From Zooshikella harenae (GTDB lineage: Bacteria > Pseudomonadota > Gammaproteobacteria > Pseudomonadales > Zooshikellaceae), in assembly GCF_018837975.1 (NCBI RefSeq), contig NZ_JAGSOY010000006.1, positions 62,001-126,000 of the forward strand: a DNA stretch of 64,000 nucleotides, written 5' to 3'. This document shows positions 34,629-44,222 of this stretch, piece by piece (position 1 is the stretch's first letter; the number at the start of each line of letters is the position of its first letter). Below the pieces are notes generated by a model, which was not told the origin of the DNA, did not search any database, and saw nothing but the letters and a program-made list of their open reading frames with translations. The position numbers were made by a program, and so were the translations under genes.

Positions 34629-35957
34629 TTATTTGCCAGTAATGATATGTTCTTTCCAACGTAAAGTGTTGGCTTTGAGATAATCAATATCTAATGTAGT
34701 GAGTTCCCGATTGTTTAACACTAAATTACCGTCAACCCAAACATGCGTCACTTGTCGTGAACTTGCGGTGTACACAATTTGTGAAACAGGATGGTACATG
34801 GGCAGATTTTCCAGCTCATCTAGATTGATGGCCGTAACATCTGCAGCTTTATTAACTTCTAAACTACCCGTGATGTCATCAATGCCTAATGTTTTTGCAC
34901 CATTTATTGTCGCCATGGCGAGTGCTTCATGGGCAGACAAAGCGGCAGCATCTTCAGCAACCGCTTTAGCTAGTAAGGCCGCCGTACGCATTTCGCCCAG
35001 CATATCCAGGTCATTATTGCTGGCTGCACCATCAGTACCTAAGGAAACATTAACACCTGCTTTTAGAAGCTGATCAACAGGGCTAAAACCGCTGGCTAGT
35101 TTTAAGTTGGATTCTGGGCAATGAACAACATGTGCTCCTGTTTGCAGGAGTAGCTGAATATCTGCTTCAGTGATTTGGGTCATATGCACACACTGTAGGC
35201 GTGGGCTGAGTAAGCCTAAATCATGCAGTCGCTGTAAAGGACGTTTTCCTGTTTTAGCCAGTCCCTCATCAACTTCAGTGGGGGTTTCATGAATATGCAT
35301 TTGGACTGCGGCATCTAATTGCTCAGATAGAGTAGCAATACGTTTTAGTGGTTCATCTGACACGGTGTAAGGGGCATGAGGGCCAAACATAATGCGCGTC
35401 ATAGACTGATGACGGAACTGATCAAAAACCTCAAGCCCTTTGTGAATATATTCGTCTGGATCTTTGGCCCAGGGGGTGGGGAAGTCCATAATAGGAAAGC
35501 TGATCTGGCTACGAATTTTAGCATCTAAAGCGACTCTGGCGGCTACTTCTGGGAAAAAATACATATCACTGAAGGTTGTAGTACCACAGCGAAGCATTTC
35601 AGCAATCGCAAGTTGGGTGCCATCGTGAACAAATTCAGCGCTTACCCATTGAGATTCTGCAGGCCAAATATGTTCATTTAGCCAAGTCATTAAAGGAAGG
35701 TCATCCGCTTTTCCACGGAAAAATGACATTGCTGCATGACAGTGAGTATTAATAAAGCCGGGAATGAGTGCATGGTTCGGTAGTTGTTGATGGTTTGTTG
35801 GCTGGTACTGATTTAGTACTTGTTCATTAGGTATGATGGCAATGATTGTTCCACCATTTATAACAAGTGCATGATTTTGGAGTACTTCTTTATCACCATT
35901 GACAGGGATGACCCAGCCAGCCTCAATAATAGTATCGACAACTTTTTTTTCACTCAT
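34629..35957 (-). CDS. mtaD: 5'-methylthioadenosine / S-adenosylhomocysteine deaminase (TRZ/ATZ amidohydrolase)
   Basis: A 442-residue amidohydrolase of the TRZ/ATZ family. Metal ligands are in [20 protein letters not shown] and [14 protein letters not shown]. In Pseudomonas aeruginosa the same-position gene deaminates methylthioadenosine to methylthioinosine in methionine salvage. The ATG at 35957 has GGAAG five bases upstream, preferred over a GTG at 35969. First gene of mtaD-ubiG-mupP-yciK, divergent from mtnA, which acts later in the same salvage route. Confidence 0.87.
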   Translation of the reverse strand: MSEKKVVDTIIEAGWVIPVNGDKEVLQNHALVINGGTIIAIIPNEQVLNQYQPTNHQQLPNHALIPGFINTHCHAAMSFFRGKADDLPLMTWLNEHIWPAESQWVSAEFVHDGTQLAIAEMLRCGTTTFSDMYFFPEVAARVALDAKIRSQISFPIMDFPTPWAKDPDEYIHKGLEVFDQFRHQSMTRIMFGPHAPYTVSDEPLKRIATLSEQLDAAVQMHIHETPTEVDEGLAKTGKRPLQRLHDLGLLSPRLQCVHMTQITEADIQLLLQTGAHVVHCPESNLKLASGFSPVDQLLKAGVNVSLGTDGAASNNDLDMLGEMRTAALLAKAVAEDAAALSAHEALAMATINGAKTLGIDDITGSLEVNKAADVTAINLDELENLPMYHPVSQIVYTASSRQVTHVWVDGNLVLNNRELTTLDIDYLKANTLRWKEHIITGK

Positions 35958-36341
35958 AGCGGCTTCCACAGACTGATTAAAAATACAACAGCATTAGTTA
36001 GTAGACTTATTCTAGTAATAAGTGATCAGCACGTGTTCATGCATCCTGCACTAACCGGCTGTATCCAGAGATCAGTCGGCAGTATATAGTTTTGTGTTGT
36101 CTATTTCGAGTTTGATATTCATCGTATGTCGTGTAGCGGGTCTCCTGCTCATATAAATAGGTAAATAAATTAATATACGACAACTAAATTATTTATGGTG
36201 TTATTAAAATAATTGAATGTTTAGATAGTGGTCTGATTCAAGGGTAAAAGGTTTTATAAATATACAGATTTTTGCGCTGTAAACTGACAAGTAACCATGC
36301 TGAGTGAGTTTATTAAGTTGATGTAAAAGGATACAAAAAAG
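35958..36341. other. Divergent promoter region between mtaD and mtnA
   Basis: It must contain the promoters of both transcription units. It is AT-rich in its mtnA half (around 36160-36270) with TATAAA-like stretches; I cannot assign boxes with confidence. No gene or strong hairpin is seen. Confidence 0.4.
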
Positions 36342-37409
36342 ATGCAGTCTTCTTTTTCAAAGGTCGAAGCGATTAGTTGGACAGGGACGCAGTTAAAGCT
36401 GCTGGATCAACAAGTATTACCCAGTCAAATACATTATGTACTGTGCTCAACAGCAGAGGATGTAGCTAAGGCAATACAACAAATGGTTGTTCGTGGCGCG
36501 CCTGCTATTGGTATTAGCGCAGCTTATGGTGCTGTTCTTGCAGCAACAGAGGGGCAATCAATAAGCTCACTAATGGCTATGCTTGATATGTTGTCTGCAG
36601 CAAGACCAACAGCCGTTAATCTTCGTTGGGCAATAGAGCGAATGCGTAAGCTAACCAATGAACATGTATCATCTTCAGCTGAAGAGCAGGTTACTGCATC
36701 ACTGAAAAATAAGCTTATGGCTGAAGCCGTGGCTATTCATCAGGAGGATGTCTCTGCTAATCAAATCATGGGGCAGTATGGTAAGAAGGCTATCTTAGCA
36801 TCATCATCTGCTGGCCATAAGCTCAGTGTGATGACCCACTGTAATGCTGGAGCACTCGCAACAGGCGGCTATGGAACTGCTCTGGGAGTTATTAGGGCAT
36901 TGGCTGAAACTAATGAGTTAGATAAGGTTTGGGTTAATGAAACGCGTCCATGGTTACAAGGTGCTCGGTTAACGGCATGGGAGCTGACCCAGGAAAACAT
37001 TCCATTTGTTGTAGGTGTAGATGGCGCTGCAGCCTATCATATGACGACGAATAAAATAGACTGGGTCATCGTAGGTGCTGACCGTATTACCGCAAATGGT
37101 GATACAGCTAATAAAATTGGAACCTATGGTTTGGCACTGTTGGCCCATCATCATGGGTGTAAATTTATGGTTGTAGCCCCTTCGTCGACAGTTGATATGA
37201 GTTTGGCATCAGGAGAAGAAATTGAAATTGAGTGCCGAGGGCGTAATGAGTTAATCATGCTAGGTGATAAAATGCTAGCACCTGAAAACACCTCTGTGAG
37301 CAACCCTGTGTTTGATGTGACGCCTGCTAGTTTAATCAATATGATTGTCACAGAGCGTGGTGTGATAGAAAATCCAACGCAGGCAAAAATGCAACAACTG
37401 TTTTGCTGA
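36342..37409 (+). CDS. mtnA: S-methyl-5-thioribose-1-phosphate isomerase MtnA
   Basis: A 355-residue aldose-ketose isomerase of the eIF-2B alpha/beta/delta family. It has the conserved VVRGAPAIGISAAYG near residue 50, the active-site Cys region MTHCNAGALATGGYGTALG, and GADRITANGDTANKIGTYGLA with the catalytic Asp. It acts in methionine salvage, downstream of MTA/MTI phosphorolysis. An AAGGA-type ribosome binding site lies ahead of the ATG. Confidence 0.95.
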   Translation: MQSSFSKVEAISWTGTQLKLLDQQVLPSQIHYVLCSTAEDVAKAIQQMVVRGAPAIGISAAYGAVLAATEGQSISSLMAMLDMLSAARPTAVNLRWAIERMRKLTNEHVSSSAEEQVTASLKNKLMAEAVAIHQEDVSANQIMGQYGKKAILASSSAGHKLSVMTHCNAGALATGGYGTALGVIRALAETNELDKVWVNETRPWLQGARLTAWELTQENIPFVVGVDGAAAYHMTTNKIDWVIVGADRITANGDTANKIGTYGLALLAHHHGCKFMVVAPSSTVDMSLASGEEIEIECRGRNELIMLGDKMLAPENTSVSNPVFDVTPASLINMIVTERGVIENPTQAKMQQLFC

Positions 37410-37990
37410 AAATGAGGCTGATAGTCGTAATGTGACGACTTAAATGTATTGTTGGAATAGCTTAAGTTAGATGCATTGATTAAATATACACCTTTGCGGT
37501 AATTGGTTATAATTACTCATCTTTTTGCTGGGTGACCGGAACTTCACGGAATATTGCCCAGCCCAACTAACAGTAACTGGTTGTATTAAAGCTGGCTAAG
37601 CGTTACCAGTGGTGAATAGATTAATTGTGCATTGAGCATGGTAAAACCCATACCCCTTTACATTAATCATTGACGTAATCCGTGTTGAGGATGCGTTCCT
37701 ATTGGTTTTTTGAGCGTTTCTGGTAAAGGAGGTGGGGCTGTAGTGCATGTTAGGTGATGTCGATAAATAGTGTTACTTAAAGCTGTAAGTAGTACGGGCA
37801 TCTTAATAAAAGCGCTATGAGTTGTCAGAGTGATTCGAGTTGACTCGATTTTAGAAGACAAGTGCTCAATACGTTTTTTCATGTAGATAGCTTCACTTGG
37901 TGCAGTTACTTAATGCATAGGTGTTATCGGTTTTTGACTCATTGATGCTGGCATCAGTCAGAACCCACAGCATAAGGAAACATATCCGTA
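37410..37990. other. Intergenic region upstream of gyrA
   Basis: No convincing gene. TATAAT at 37508-37513 is a possible -10 box; just after it lies a hairpin with internal loop, GCTGGG (37527-37532) with CCCAGC (37557-37562), enclosing CCG/CGG. A small stem AGTCGT/ACGACT (37424-37441) may end mtnA. AAGGAA about 15 bases before the gyrA ATG is the likely ribosome binding site. Confidence 0.4.
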
Positions 37991-40675
37991 ATGGGTGATT
38001 TAGCTAAAGAAATACTTCCGATTAATATCGAAGATGAGCTGAAACAGTCGTATCTTGATTATGCTATGAGCGTGATTGTTGGGCGTGCATTGCCTGATGT
38101 CCGCGATGGTTTGAAGCCAGTACATCGTCGTGTACTGTTTGCGATGAGTGAGCTTAATAATGATTGGAACAAAGCTTACAAAAAGTCGGCACGTGTTGTT
38201 GGTGACGTAATCGGTAAGTATCACCCGCATGGTGACTCTGCTGTATACGATACAATTGTCCGCATGGCGCAGCCTTTTGCGATGCGTTATGTGTTGGTTG
38301 ATGGCCAAGGTAACTTTGGTTCTGTTGATGGTGACTCGGCAGCGGCTATGCGTTATACCGAAGTACGCATGGCAAAAATTGCCCATTCCATATTGGCAGA
38401 TTTAGAAAAAGAAACCGTCGATTTTACACCTAACTATGATGGCACAGAGCAAATCCCCGTTGTTTTGCCTACGCGTATACCAAACTTATTGGTTAATGGT
38501 TCATCTGGTATTGCGGTGGGAATGGCAACCAATATTCCTCCCCACAACTTGAGAGAGGTGGTTAATGGTTGTTTAGCATTGCTTGATGATGCTTCTTTAT
38601 CTATTGATCAGTTGATGGAATATATCCCAGGGCCTGACTTCCCTACAGGTGCAATCATTAATGGCCGAGCAGGGATTCTCCAAGCTTACCGTACTGGTCG
38701 TGGCCGGATCTATCTCAGAGCAAAAGCTGATATTGAAGAGGATCCTAAGACGGGTAAGCAAACGATTATCGTTTCTGAAATTCCCTATCAACTTAATAAA
38801 GCGAAGTTGATTGAAAAAATTGCTGAGCTGGTAAAAGATCGAAAAATTGAAGGCATTACTGAGCTTCGCGATGAGTCTGATAAAGATGGGATGCGTGTTG
38901 TTATTGAGCTGCGCCGAGGTGAGTCGGGAGATGTTGTACTCAATAATCTTTACTCTCAGACTCAGTTGGAAAGTGTTTTTGGTATTAATATGGTTGCGCT
39001 GGTTGATGGTCAACCTAAGCTGCTAAACCTTAAAGAATTAATTGAAGCCTTTATCCGTCATCGCCGTGAAGTCGTTACTCGTCGTACAGTTTACGAACTT
39101 CGCAAAGCTAGAGAGCGTGGCCATATTTTGGAAGGTCAGGCAGTTGCTCTGTCCAATATTGACCCTGTTATTCAGCTTATTAAAGAATCTCCCTCACCCG
39201 CAGAAGCTAAAGATAAGTTAATTAATACTCCCTGGCAGCCCGGCCATGTGTTAAACATGATTGACCGTGCTGGAGCTGTTTCTTGTCGCCCTGATGGTTT
39301 AGCAGAAGAATTTGGGTTGCGCGATGGGAAGTATTATTTATCACCTGAGCAGGCGCAAGCTATCCTTGAGCTACGTTTGCATCGGCTGACTGGTTTAGAG
39401 CATGAAAAGTTATTGAATGAGTATCAGGAACTACTCAAGCGAATTGCTGAGTTGATGCTTATTTTGTCAGATACAAACCGGCTCAAAGCGGTTATTCGTG
39501 AAGAGTTAGAGCAAGTTCGTGAAGAGTATGGTGATGAGCGTTGTTCTGAGATTGTCAGCTCGCGAGTTGATTTAACCGTTGAAGACTTGATCACTGAAGA
39601 AGATATGGTAGTTACGATTTCACGTAGCGGTTATGCCAAGACAACGCCTCTGGATACCTATCAGGCTCAGCGTCGTGGTGGTCGTGGTAAGTCGGCAAGC
39701 TCTTTGAAAGACGAAGACTATATCGAACACTTGTTAGTTGCCAATACCCATACTCAAATTCTATGTTTTTCGTCTGTTGGTAAGGTGTACTCGTTAAAGG
39801 TTTATGAAATTCCCGCTGCAGGTCGAACATCTCGAGGACGTCCGATTAATAACCTATTATCACTGCAAGCAGATGAATATATTACCGCTATATTGCCAGT
39901 AACCGAGTTTACTGAAGGACATTTTGTCTTCATGGCTACAGCTAATGGCACTGTGAAGAAAACACCGCTGGAGCAGTTTTCACGTCCACGTAATGCAGGC
40001 CTCCGCGCATTAGAGCTTGATGAAGCAGACCGTCTTGTTGGTGTTGCTATTACAGACGGTGAGCAGGATGTCATGCTGATAAGCAGTTCTGGTAAAGCTA
40101 TTCGCTTTAAAGAGTCAGATGTGCGTGCGATGGGGCGGACAGCTAAAGGGGTGAGAGGTATTCGCCTGCAACAGCAGCAAAAGGTAATTTCACTGATTAT
40201 TCCTGATAATGATGGCTTTATTCTTACTGCAAGTGAAAATGGTTATGGTAAGCGTACCCAGGTTGCTGAGTTTCCTATTTATGGGCGTGGTGGTCAGGGT
40301 GTGATTGGTATGCAAAGTAGTGAGCGTAATGGCGCTATTATTGGAGCTATTCAAGTCTGGGATAATGATGAAATGATGCTGATTTCTGACCAGGGTACAT
40401 TGGTTAGAACACGTATTGATGAAATTTCAGTACTTGGCAGAAATACTCAGGGTGTACGCCTAATTAAACTGGGTAATGGTGAACGTCTAGTCAGTATTGA
40501 GCAAGTTGCAGAGCCTGAAGAGACTGATGATATCGAAGGCGATATAGAAGCCCTTGATGATGCTCTAGAGGAAAATGTTGACGTTTCACATGACATGACC
40601 ACTGAAACAGATGAGCCAGAAGTTGATACTGATGACCCTGGTGCTCAGGATGGAGAAGAACCTGGTGAGGACTGA
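37991..40675 (+). CDS. gyrA: DNA gyrase subunit A
   Basis: An 894-residue type II topoisomerase subunit. The catalytic Tyr122 lies in MRYTEVRM. The quinolone-resistance region [17 protein letters not shown] has Ser83 and Asp87, the wild-type (sensitive) residues in E. coli numbering. The C-terminal domain contains the GyrA box (QRRGGRGK) and six beta-pinwheel blades; the tail is acidic ([21 protein letters not shown]). A long intrinsic terminator follows. Confidence 0.98.
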   Translation: MGDLAKEILPINIEDELKQSYLDYAMSVIVGRALPDVRDGLKPVHRRVLFAMSELNNDWNKAYKKSARVVGDVIGKYHPHGDSAVYDTIVRMAQPFAMRYVLVDGQGNFGSVDGDSAAAMRYTEVRMAKIAHSILADLEKETVDFTPNYDGTEQIPVVLPTRIPNLLVNGSSGIAVGMATNIPPHNLREVVNGCLALLDDASLSIDQLMEYIPGPDFPTGAIINGRAGILQAYRTGRGRIYLRAKADIEEDPKTGKQTIIVSEIPYQLNKAKLIEKIAELVKDRKIEGITELRDESDKDGMRVVIELRRGESGDVVLNNLYSQTQLESVFGINMVALVDGQPKLLNLKELIEAFIRHRREVVTRRTVYELRKARERGHILEGQAVALSNIDPVIQLIKESPSPAEAKDKLINTPWQPGHVLNMIDRAGAVSCRPDGLAEEFGLRDGKYYLSPEQAQAILELRLHRLTGLEHEKLLNEYQELLKRIAELMLILSDTNRLKAVIREELEQVREEYGDERCSEIVSSRVDLTVEDLITEEDMVVTISRSGYAKTTPLDTYQAQRRGGRGKSASSLKDEDYIEHLLVANTHTQILCFSSVGKVYSLKVYEIPAAGRTSRGRPINNLLSLQADEYITAILPVTEFTEGHFVFMATANGTVKKTPLEQFSRPRNAGLRALELDEADRLVGVAITDGEQDVMLISSSGKAIRFKESDVRAMGRTAKGVRGIRLQQQQKVISLIIPDNDGFILTASENGYGKRTQVAEFPIYGRGGQGVIGMQSSERNGAIIGAIQVWDNDEMMLISDQGTLVRTRIDEISVLGRNTQGVRLIKLGNGERLVSIEQVAEPEETDDIEGDIEALDDALEENVDVSHDMTTETDEPEVDTDDPGAQDGEEPGED

Positions 40676-40744
40676 CGGACGGCAACGAAAGAATGAACAG
40701 TTAGCTGGTGGTCAAGCTGATCAGGAGCCGCTAAGTTGTTAACA

Positions 40745-40784
40745 AAACGGCCAATATCCTTACAAGGATATTGGCCGTTTTATT
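40745..40784 (+). terminator. Strong terminator between gyrA and serC
   Basis: Perfect 17-bp complementarity AAACGGCCAATATCCTT / AAGGATATTGGCCGTTT with a tiny loop, ending TTTTATT. It lies only 32 bases before the serC ATG. Confidence 0.85.
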
Positions 40785-40815
40785 GTCTATGGTGTTAGTT
40801 GGTACGGTATTGCTT

Positions 40816-41904
40816 ATGACACGAGCCTTTAATTTTTGTGCAGGACCTGCTGCTTTGCCTGATGAAGTGTTGCTACAGGCTCAGGCTGAACTACTTGATT
40901 GGCAGCAAATGGGCATTTCTGTGATGGAAATAAGTCACCGTCATGCAGCTTTTGAATCTATGGCAGCAGAGGCAGAGCAAGATTTACGAGATCTGCTGCA
41001 AGTGCCTGATGACTATGCCGTATTGTTTATGCAAGGGGGGGCGACAGCTCAATTCTCACTTATTCCTATGAACCTTTTAGGTAAAGAGGCTGACCCTCTG
41101 GTTGCTTGTGTTAATACCGGTATTTGGTCGCAAAAAGCCACTGCTGAAGCTGCTCGGTATGCAAAAACGCACATCGTGGCGGATGCCCAAACCTTTCAGA
41201 ATACAACAATCCCTCCGTTGGTTGAGTGGGATATTCCCAAACAGGCTTCATATTTGCACTACACCCCAAATGAAACGATTGGTGGGCTTGAATTCCATTT
41301 TGTCCCCGAGGTGGAATCAATACCACTGGTCGTTGATATGTCTTCTACGCTGCTTTCTCGCCCGATTGATGTAAGCAAATTTGCGTTGATTTATGCAGGG
41401 GCACAAAAAAATATTGGGCCAGCTGGGATTACTCTGGTGATTGTGCGTAAAGACTTACTTGATCGTGTTATGCCATCAACACCTTCAGTGTTTAATTACC
41501 AGCGTATTGCTGATCATGGTTCGATGTTAAATACGCCTCCAACATTTGCCTGGTACTTATCTGGTTTGGTATTTAAATGGTTAAAGCGTCAAGGGGGACT
41601 GTCAGCAATGGCAGAAATTAATAAACGAAAAGCCACTAAGTTATATCGCTTTATTGATGAGAGTGACTTTTATCATAATCCAATTGATCCTGATTGCCGC
41701 TCTTGGATGAATGTGCCGTTCACTTTAAAAGATGACGCCTTAAATGCTTGTTTTCTGCAAGAGGCTGAAGCAAATAAGCTGATGAACTTAAAAGGTCATC
41801 GCTCTGTAGGGGGGATGCGTGCTTCTATCTATAATGCAGTTCCAGAGCAAGCGGTAGATGTATTGATTGATTTAATGAAAGATTTTGAGAAACGCCGTGG
41901 TTAA
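40816..41904 (+). CDS. serC: Phosphoserine aminotransferase SerC
   Basis: A PLP-dependent class V aminotransferase of 362 residues for serine and pyridoxal phosphate synthesis. The N-terminus MTRAFNFCAGPAALP and the PLP-lysine region YAGAQKNIGPAG are diagnostic. The frame opens at 40771, but the ATG at 40816 fits the family. It is followed after seven bases by pheA, the order seen in Pseudomonas. Confidence 0.96.
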   Translation: MTRAFNFCAGPAALPDEVLLQAQAELLDWQQMGISVMEISHRHAAFESMAAEAEQDLRDLLQVPDDYAVLFMQGGATAQFSLIPMNLLGKEADPLVACVNTGIWSQKATAEAARYAKTHIVADAQTFQNTTIPPLVEWDIPKQASYLHYTPNETIGGLEFHFVPEVESIPLVVDMSSTLLSRPIDVSKFALIYAGAQKNIGPAGITLVIVRKDLLDRVMPSTPSVFNYQRIADHGSMLNTPPTFAWYLSGLVFKWLKRQGGLSAMAEINKRKATKLYRFIDESDFYHNPIDPDCRSWMNVPFTLKDDALNACFLQEAEANKLMNLKGHRSVGGMRASIYNAVPEQAVDVLIDLMKDFEKRRG

Positions 41905-41911
41905 GAAAAGT

Positions 41912-43000
41912 ATGTCGGAATCTGAGCAAAAATTAAAAGAGCTACGTAATCGCATTGATACTATCGATAGTAAATTACTGACGCTGATGAGTGAACGCGC
42001 TGACTGTGCGAAAAGTGTTGCCCAAGTAAAGCAACTTGAAGGCGATAGCTTTTATTACCGGCCTGAGCGAGAAGCACAGGTGTTGCGAAGCATCATGCAG
42101 AATAATCAAGGTCCACTAGATGATGAGGAAGTGGCCCGTCTGTTTCGTGAAATTATGTCTGCTTGTTTAGCTTTGGAGCAGCCAATTCAAGTGGCCTACC
42201 TGGGACCAGAAGGCACATTTACGCAAGCCGCCTCAATAAAACATTTTGGGCATTCCGCTGTGTGTGTGCCAATGGCAACTATTGATGAAGTATTTAGGGA
42301 AGTACTCGCAGGTGCAGTTAATTACGGTATTGTGCCTGTTGAGAACTCTACGGAAGGGGTTATCAACCACACGCTTGACTCATTTATGGAGTCACCCTTA
42401 AAGATTTGTGGTGAAGTTGAGCTCCGTATTCATCATCATTTATTGGTTTCAGAGCATACTCGCCGCGATAAAATTTCTCGTATTTACTCGCATGCTCAGT
42501 CATTAGCACAATGTCGCAAATGGCTGGACTCCTACTATCCTAGTGCTGAGCGAGTAGCGGTGAATAGTAATGCTGAAGCAGCGAAGCGCATTAAAAGTGA
42601 ATGGCATTCAGCAGCCATTGCGGGAGATATGGCTGCTGAACTTTATGAGCTAGAAAAAGTAGCAGAGAAAATTGAAGACCGTCCTGACAACTCAACACGG
42701 TTTTTAATAATTGGAACCCAAGAAGCGTTACCAAGTGGGCAGGATAAAACATCAATCATGGTTTCAATGCGTAACCAGCCAGGTGCTTTGCATGAGTTAT
42801 TGGAGCCATTCCATAAGGGAAATATTGATTTAACGCGAGTAGAAACGCGTCCTTCAAACACTGGTACCTGGAATTATGTGTTCTTTATCGACTTCTTAGG
42901 ACATGTTCATGACCCTAAAATTGCTGAAGTAATGAAAAATGTTGCAGCTAAAGCTTCTGACTTGAAAATTTTAGGGTCTTATCCGAAAGGGGTTCTTTAG
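41912..43000 (+). CDS. pheA: Bifunctional chorismate mutase/prephenate dehydratase (P-protein)
   Basis: A 362-residue phenylalanine enzyme. Residues 1-90 are the AroQ-type chorismate mutase (LRNRIDTIDSKLLTLMSERADCAKSVAQVK), about 95-275 the prephenate dehydratase (VAYLGPEGTFTQAA; VPVENSTEGVINHTLD), and about 285-362 an ACT domain (TSIMVSMRNQPGALHELLEPF) for Phe feedback inhibition. ATG at 41912 chosen over 41885, which lies inside serC. Confidence 0.96.
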   Translation: MSESEQKLKELRNRIDTIDSKLLTLMSERADCAKSVAQVKQLEGDSFYYRPEREAQVLRSIMQNNQGPLDDEEVARLFREIMSACLALEQPIQVAYLGPEGTFTQAASIKHFGHSAVCVPMATIDEVFREVLAGAVNYGIVPVENSTEGVINHTLDSFMESPLKICGEVELRIHHHLLVSEHTRRDKISRIYSHAQSLAQCRKWLDSYYPSAERVAVNSNAEAAKRIKSEWHSAAIAGDMAAELYELEKVAEKIEDRPDNSTRFLIIGTQEALPSGQDKTSIMVSMRNQPGALHELLEPFHKGNIDLTRVETRPSNTGTWNYVFFIDFLGHVHDPKIAEVMKNVAAKASDLKILGSYPKGVL

Positions 43001-43032
43001 TAAAACACATTAATAATAATTAGGGAGTGGCT

Positions 43033-44136
43033 ATGTCGGTGGATTATACGCAGTTGGCTGTACAGGGGGTTAGACAGTTACAGCCTTATATACCAGGCAA
43101 ACCTGTTGACGAAGTTGCTAGAGAACTGGGGTTAGCGCCAGAAAATATTGTAAAACTGGCAAGTAATGAGAATCCTTTAGGACCTTCGTCCAAGGTTTTA
43201 GAGGCTATTACCAAGGCTCAAAGTGAGTTAACGCGTTATCCTGATAGCAATGGCTATAGCTTAAAAAATACACTCTGTGCTCACCTTAACGTAGCATTTG
43301 ACCAAATCACGTTGGGTAATGGCTCTAATGATGTGCTTGATCTTTTAGCGCGTGCATTTGTAGCTCCAGGTGCAGAAGTTATTTTTTCGCAATATGCTTT
43401 TATTGTGTATCCCATTGTCACGCAGGCTGTTGGGGGTAAAGCTGTTGTGGTCCCTGCGGTAGAGTGGGGGCATGATCTTGAGGCGATGGCGAAGGCAGTT
43501 ACTGAAAAAACTGTAATGGTGTTTTTAGCGAATCCAAATAATCCCACGGGTACCTGCTTTTCTCGAAGTGAGTTAGTTAAGTTCCTTGGGCAGGTTCCTG
43601 AGCATGTCATTGTAGTGCTTGATGAAGCCTACTTTGAATATGTTGATAGTGAAGACTACCCTAACGGGTTACGACTCCAGCAGGACCTCCCTAATTTAGT
43701 TGTGTGTCGTACTTTTTCTAAAGCCTATGGGCTTGCAGGTTTGCGAGTGGGTTATGCGGTTGCATCACCTGAAATAACAGATATGTTGAACAGAGTGCGA
43801 CAGCCTTTCAATGTAAGTAGCCTAGCGCTGGCTGCAGCTGAGGCTGCTTTGCATGATCAGCCATATTTAACAAAAGCCTGTCAGATAAACCATGAAGGTA
43901 TGGAGCAAATTACATCTGCACTCAATGCTTTTGAAGTGAGTTTTATTCCTTCAAAGGGTAATTTCGTGACAGCTGATTTTGGTGAGAATGCGGCGGGTAT
44001 TAATCAACAGTTGCTTCAGCAGGGGGTAATTGTTCGTCCTGTTGCAAACTATGGTATGGCTCGTCATCTGCGTATATCTATAGGCTTACCCAAAGAAAAT
44101 GAACGATTGATTAAGGTGCTTGAACAGATTCTTTAA
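43033..44136 (+). CDS. hisC: Histidinol-phosphate aminotransferase HisC
   Basis: A 367-residue fold-type I PLP aminotransferase. Signatures: KLASNENPLGPS near the start, FLANPNNPTGT, DEAYFEY and the PLP lysine in FSKAYGLAGLRVGYA. AGGGAG sits just ahead of the ATG at 43033, making it a better start than the GTG at 43027. In this context (pheA before, tyrA::aroA after) the enzyme may also transaminate aromatic keto acids, as proposed for hisC2-type genes (inference). Confidence 0.94.
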   Translation: MSVDYTQLAVQGVRQLQPYIPGKPVDEVARELGLAPENIVKLASNENPLGPSSKVLEAITKAQSELTRYPDSNGYSLKNTLCAHLNVAFDQITLGNGSNDVLDLLARAFVAPGAEVIFSQYAFIVYPIVTQAVGGKAVVVPAVEWGHDLEAMAKAVTEKTVMVFLANPNNPTGTCFSRSELVKFLGQVPEHVIVVLDEAYFEYVDSEDYPNGLRLQQDLPNLVVCRTFSKAYGLAGLRVGYAVASPEITDMLNRVRQPFNVSSLALAAAEAALHDQPYLTKACQINHEGMEQITSALNAFEVSFIPSKGNFVTADFGENAAGINQQLLQQGVIVRPVANYGMARHLRISIGLPKENERLIKVLEQIL

Positions 44137-44201
44137 CTTTCAAGCGACATTCATATTACCTATATTGCTAGTTGAAATGAGTTAAGCGAAATTTGTAGAT
44201 C

Positions 44202-44222
44202 ATGAGCAGTAGAACATTATGA
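44202..44222 (+). other. Six-codon minicistron overlapping the tyrA-aroA start
   Basis: ATG AGC AGT AGA ACA TTA TGA encodes MSSRTL and its stop overlaps the ATG at 44219. The sequence ATGAGCAGTA occurs at both starts (44202 and 44219), a direct repeat. Neither start has a clear ribosome binding site. Confidence 0.35.

Noticed and set aside
37667-37882. 71-codon minus-strand frame upstream of gyrA
   Set aside because: No ribosome binding site, biased composition (His/Thr/Pro-rich end), and no resemblance to a known protein.
38000-39013. Long minus-strand frames opposite gyrA (128 and 138 codons)
   Set aside because: Antisense shadows of a highly conserved gene, lacking ribosome binding sites.
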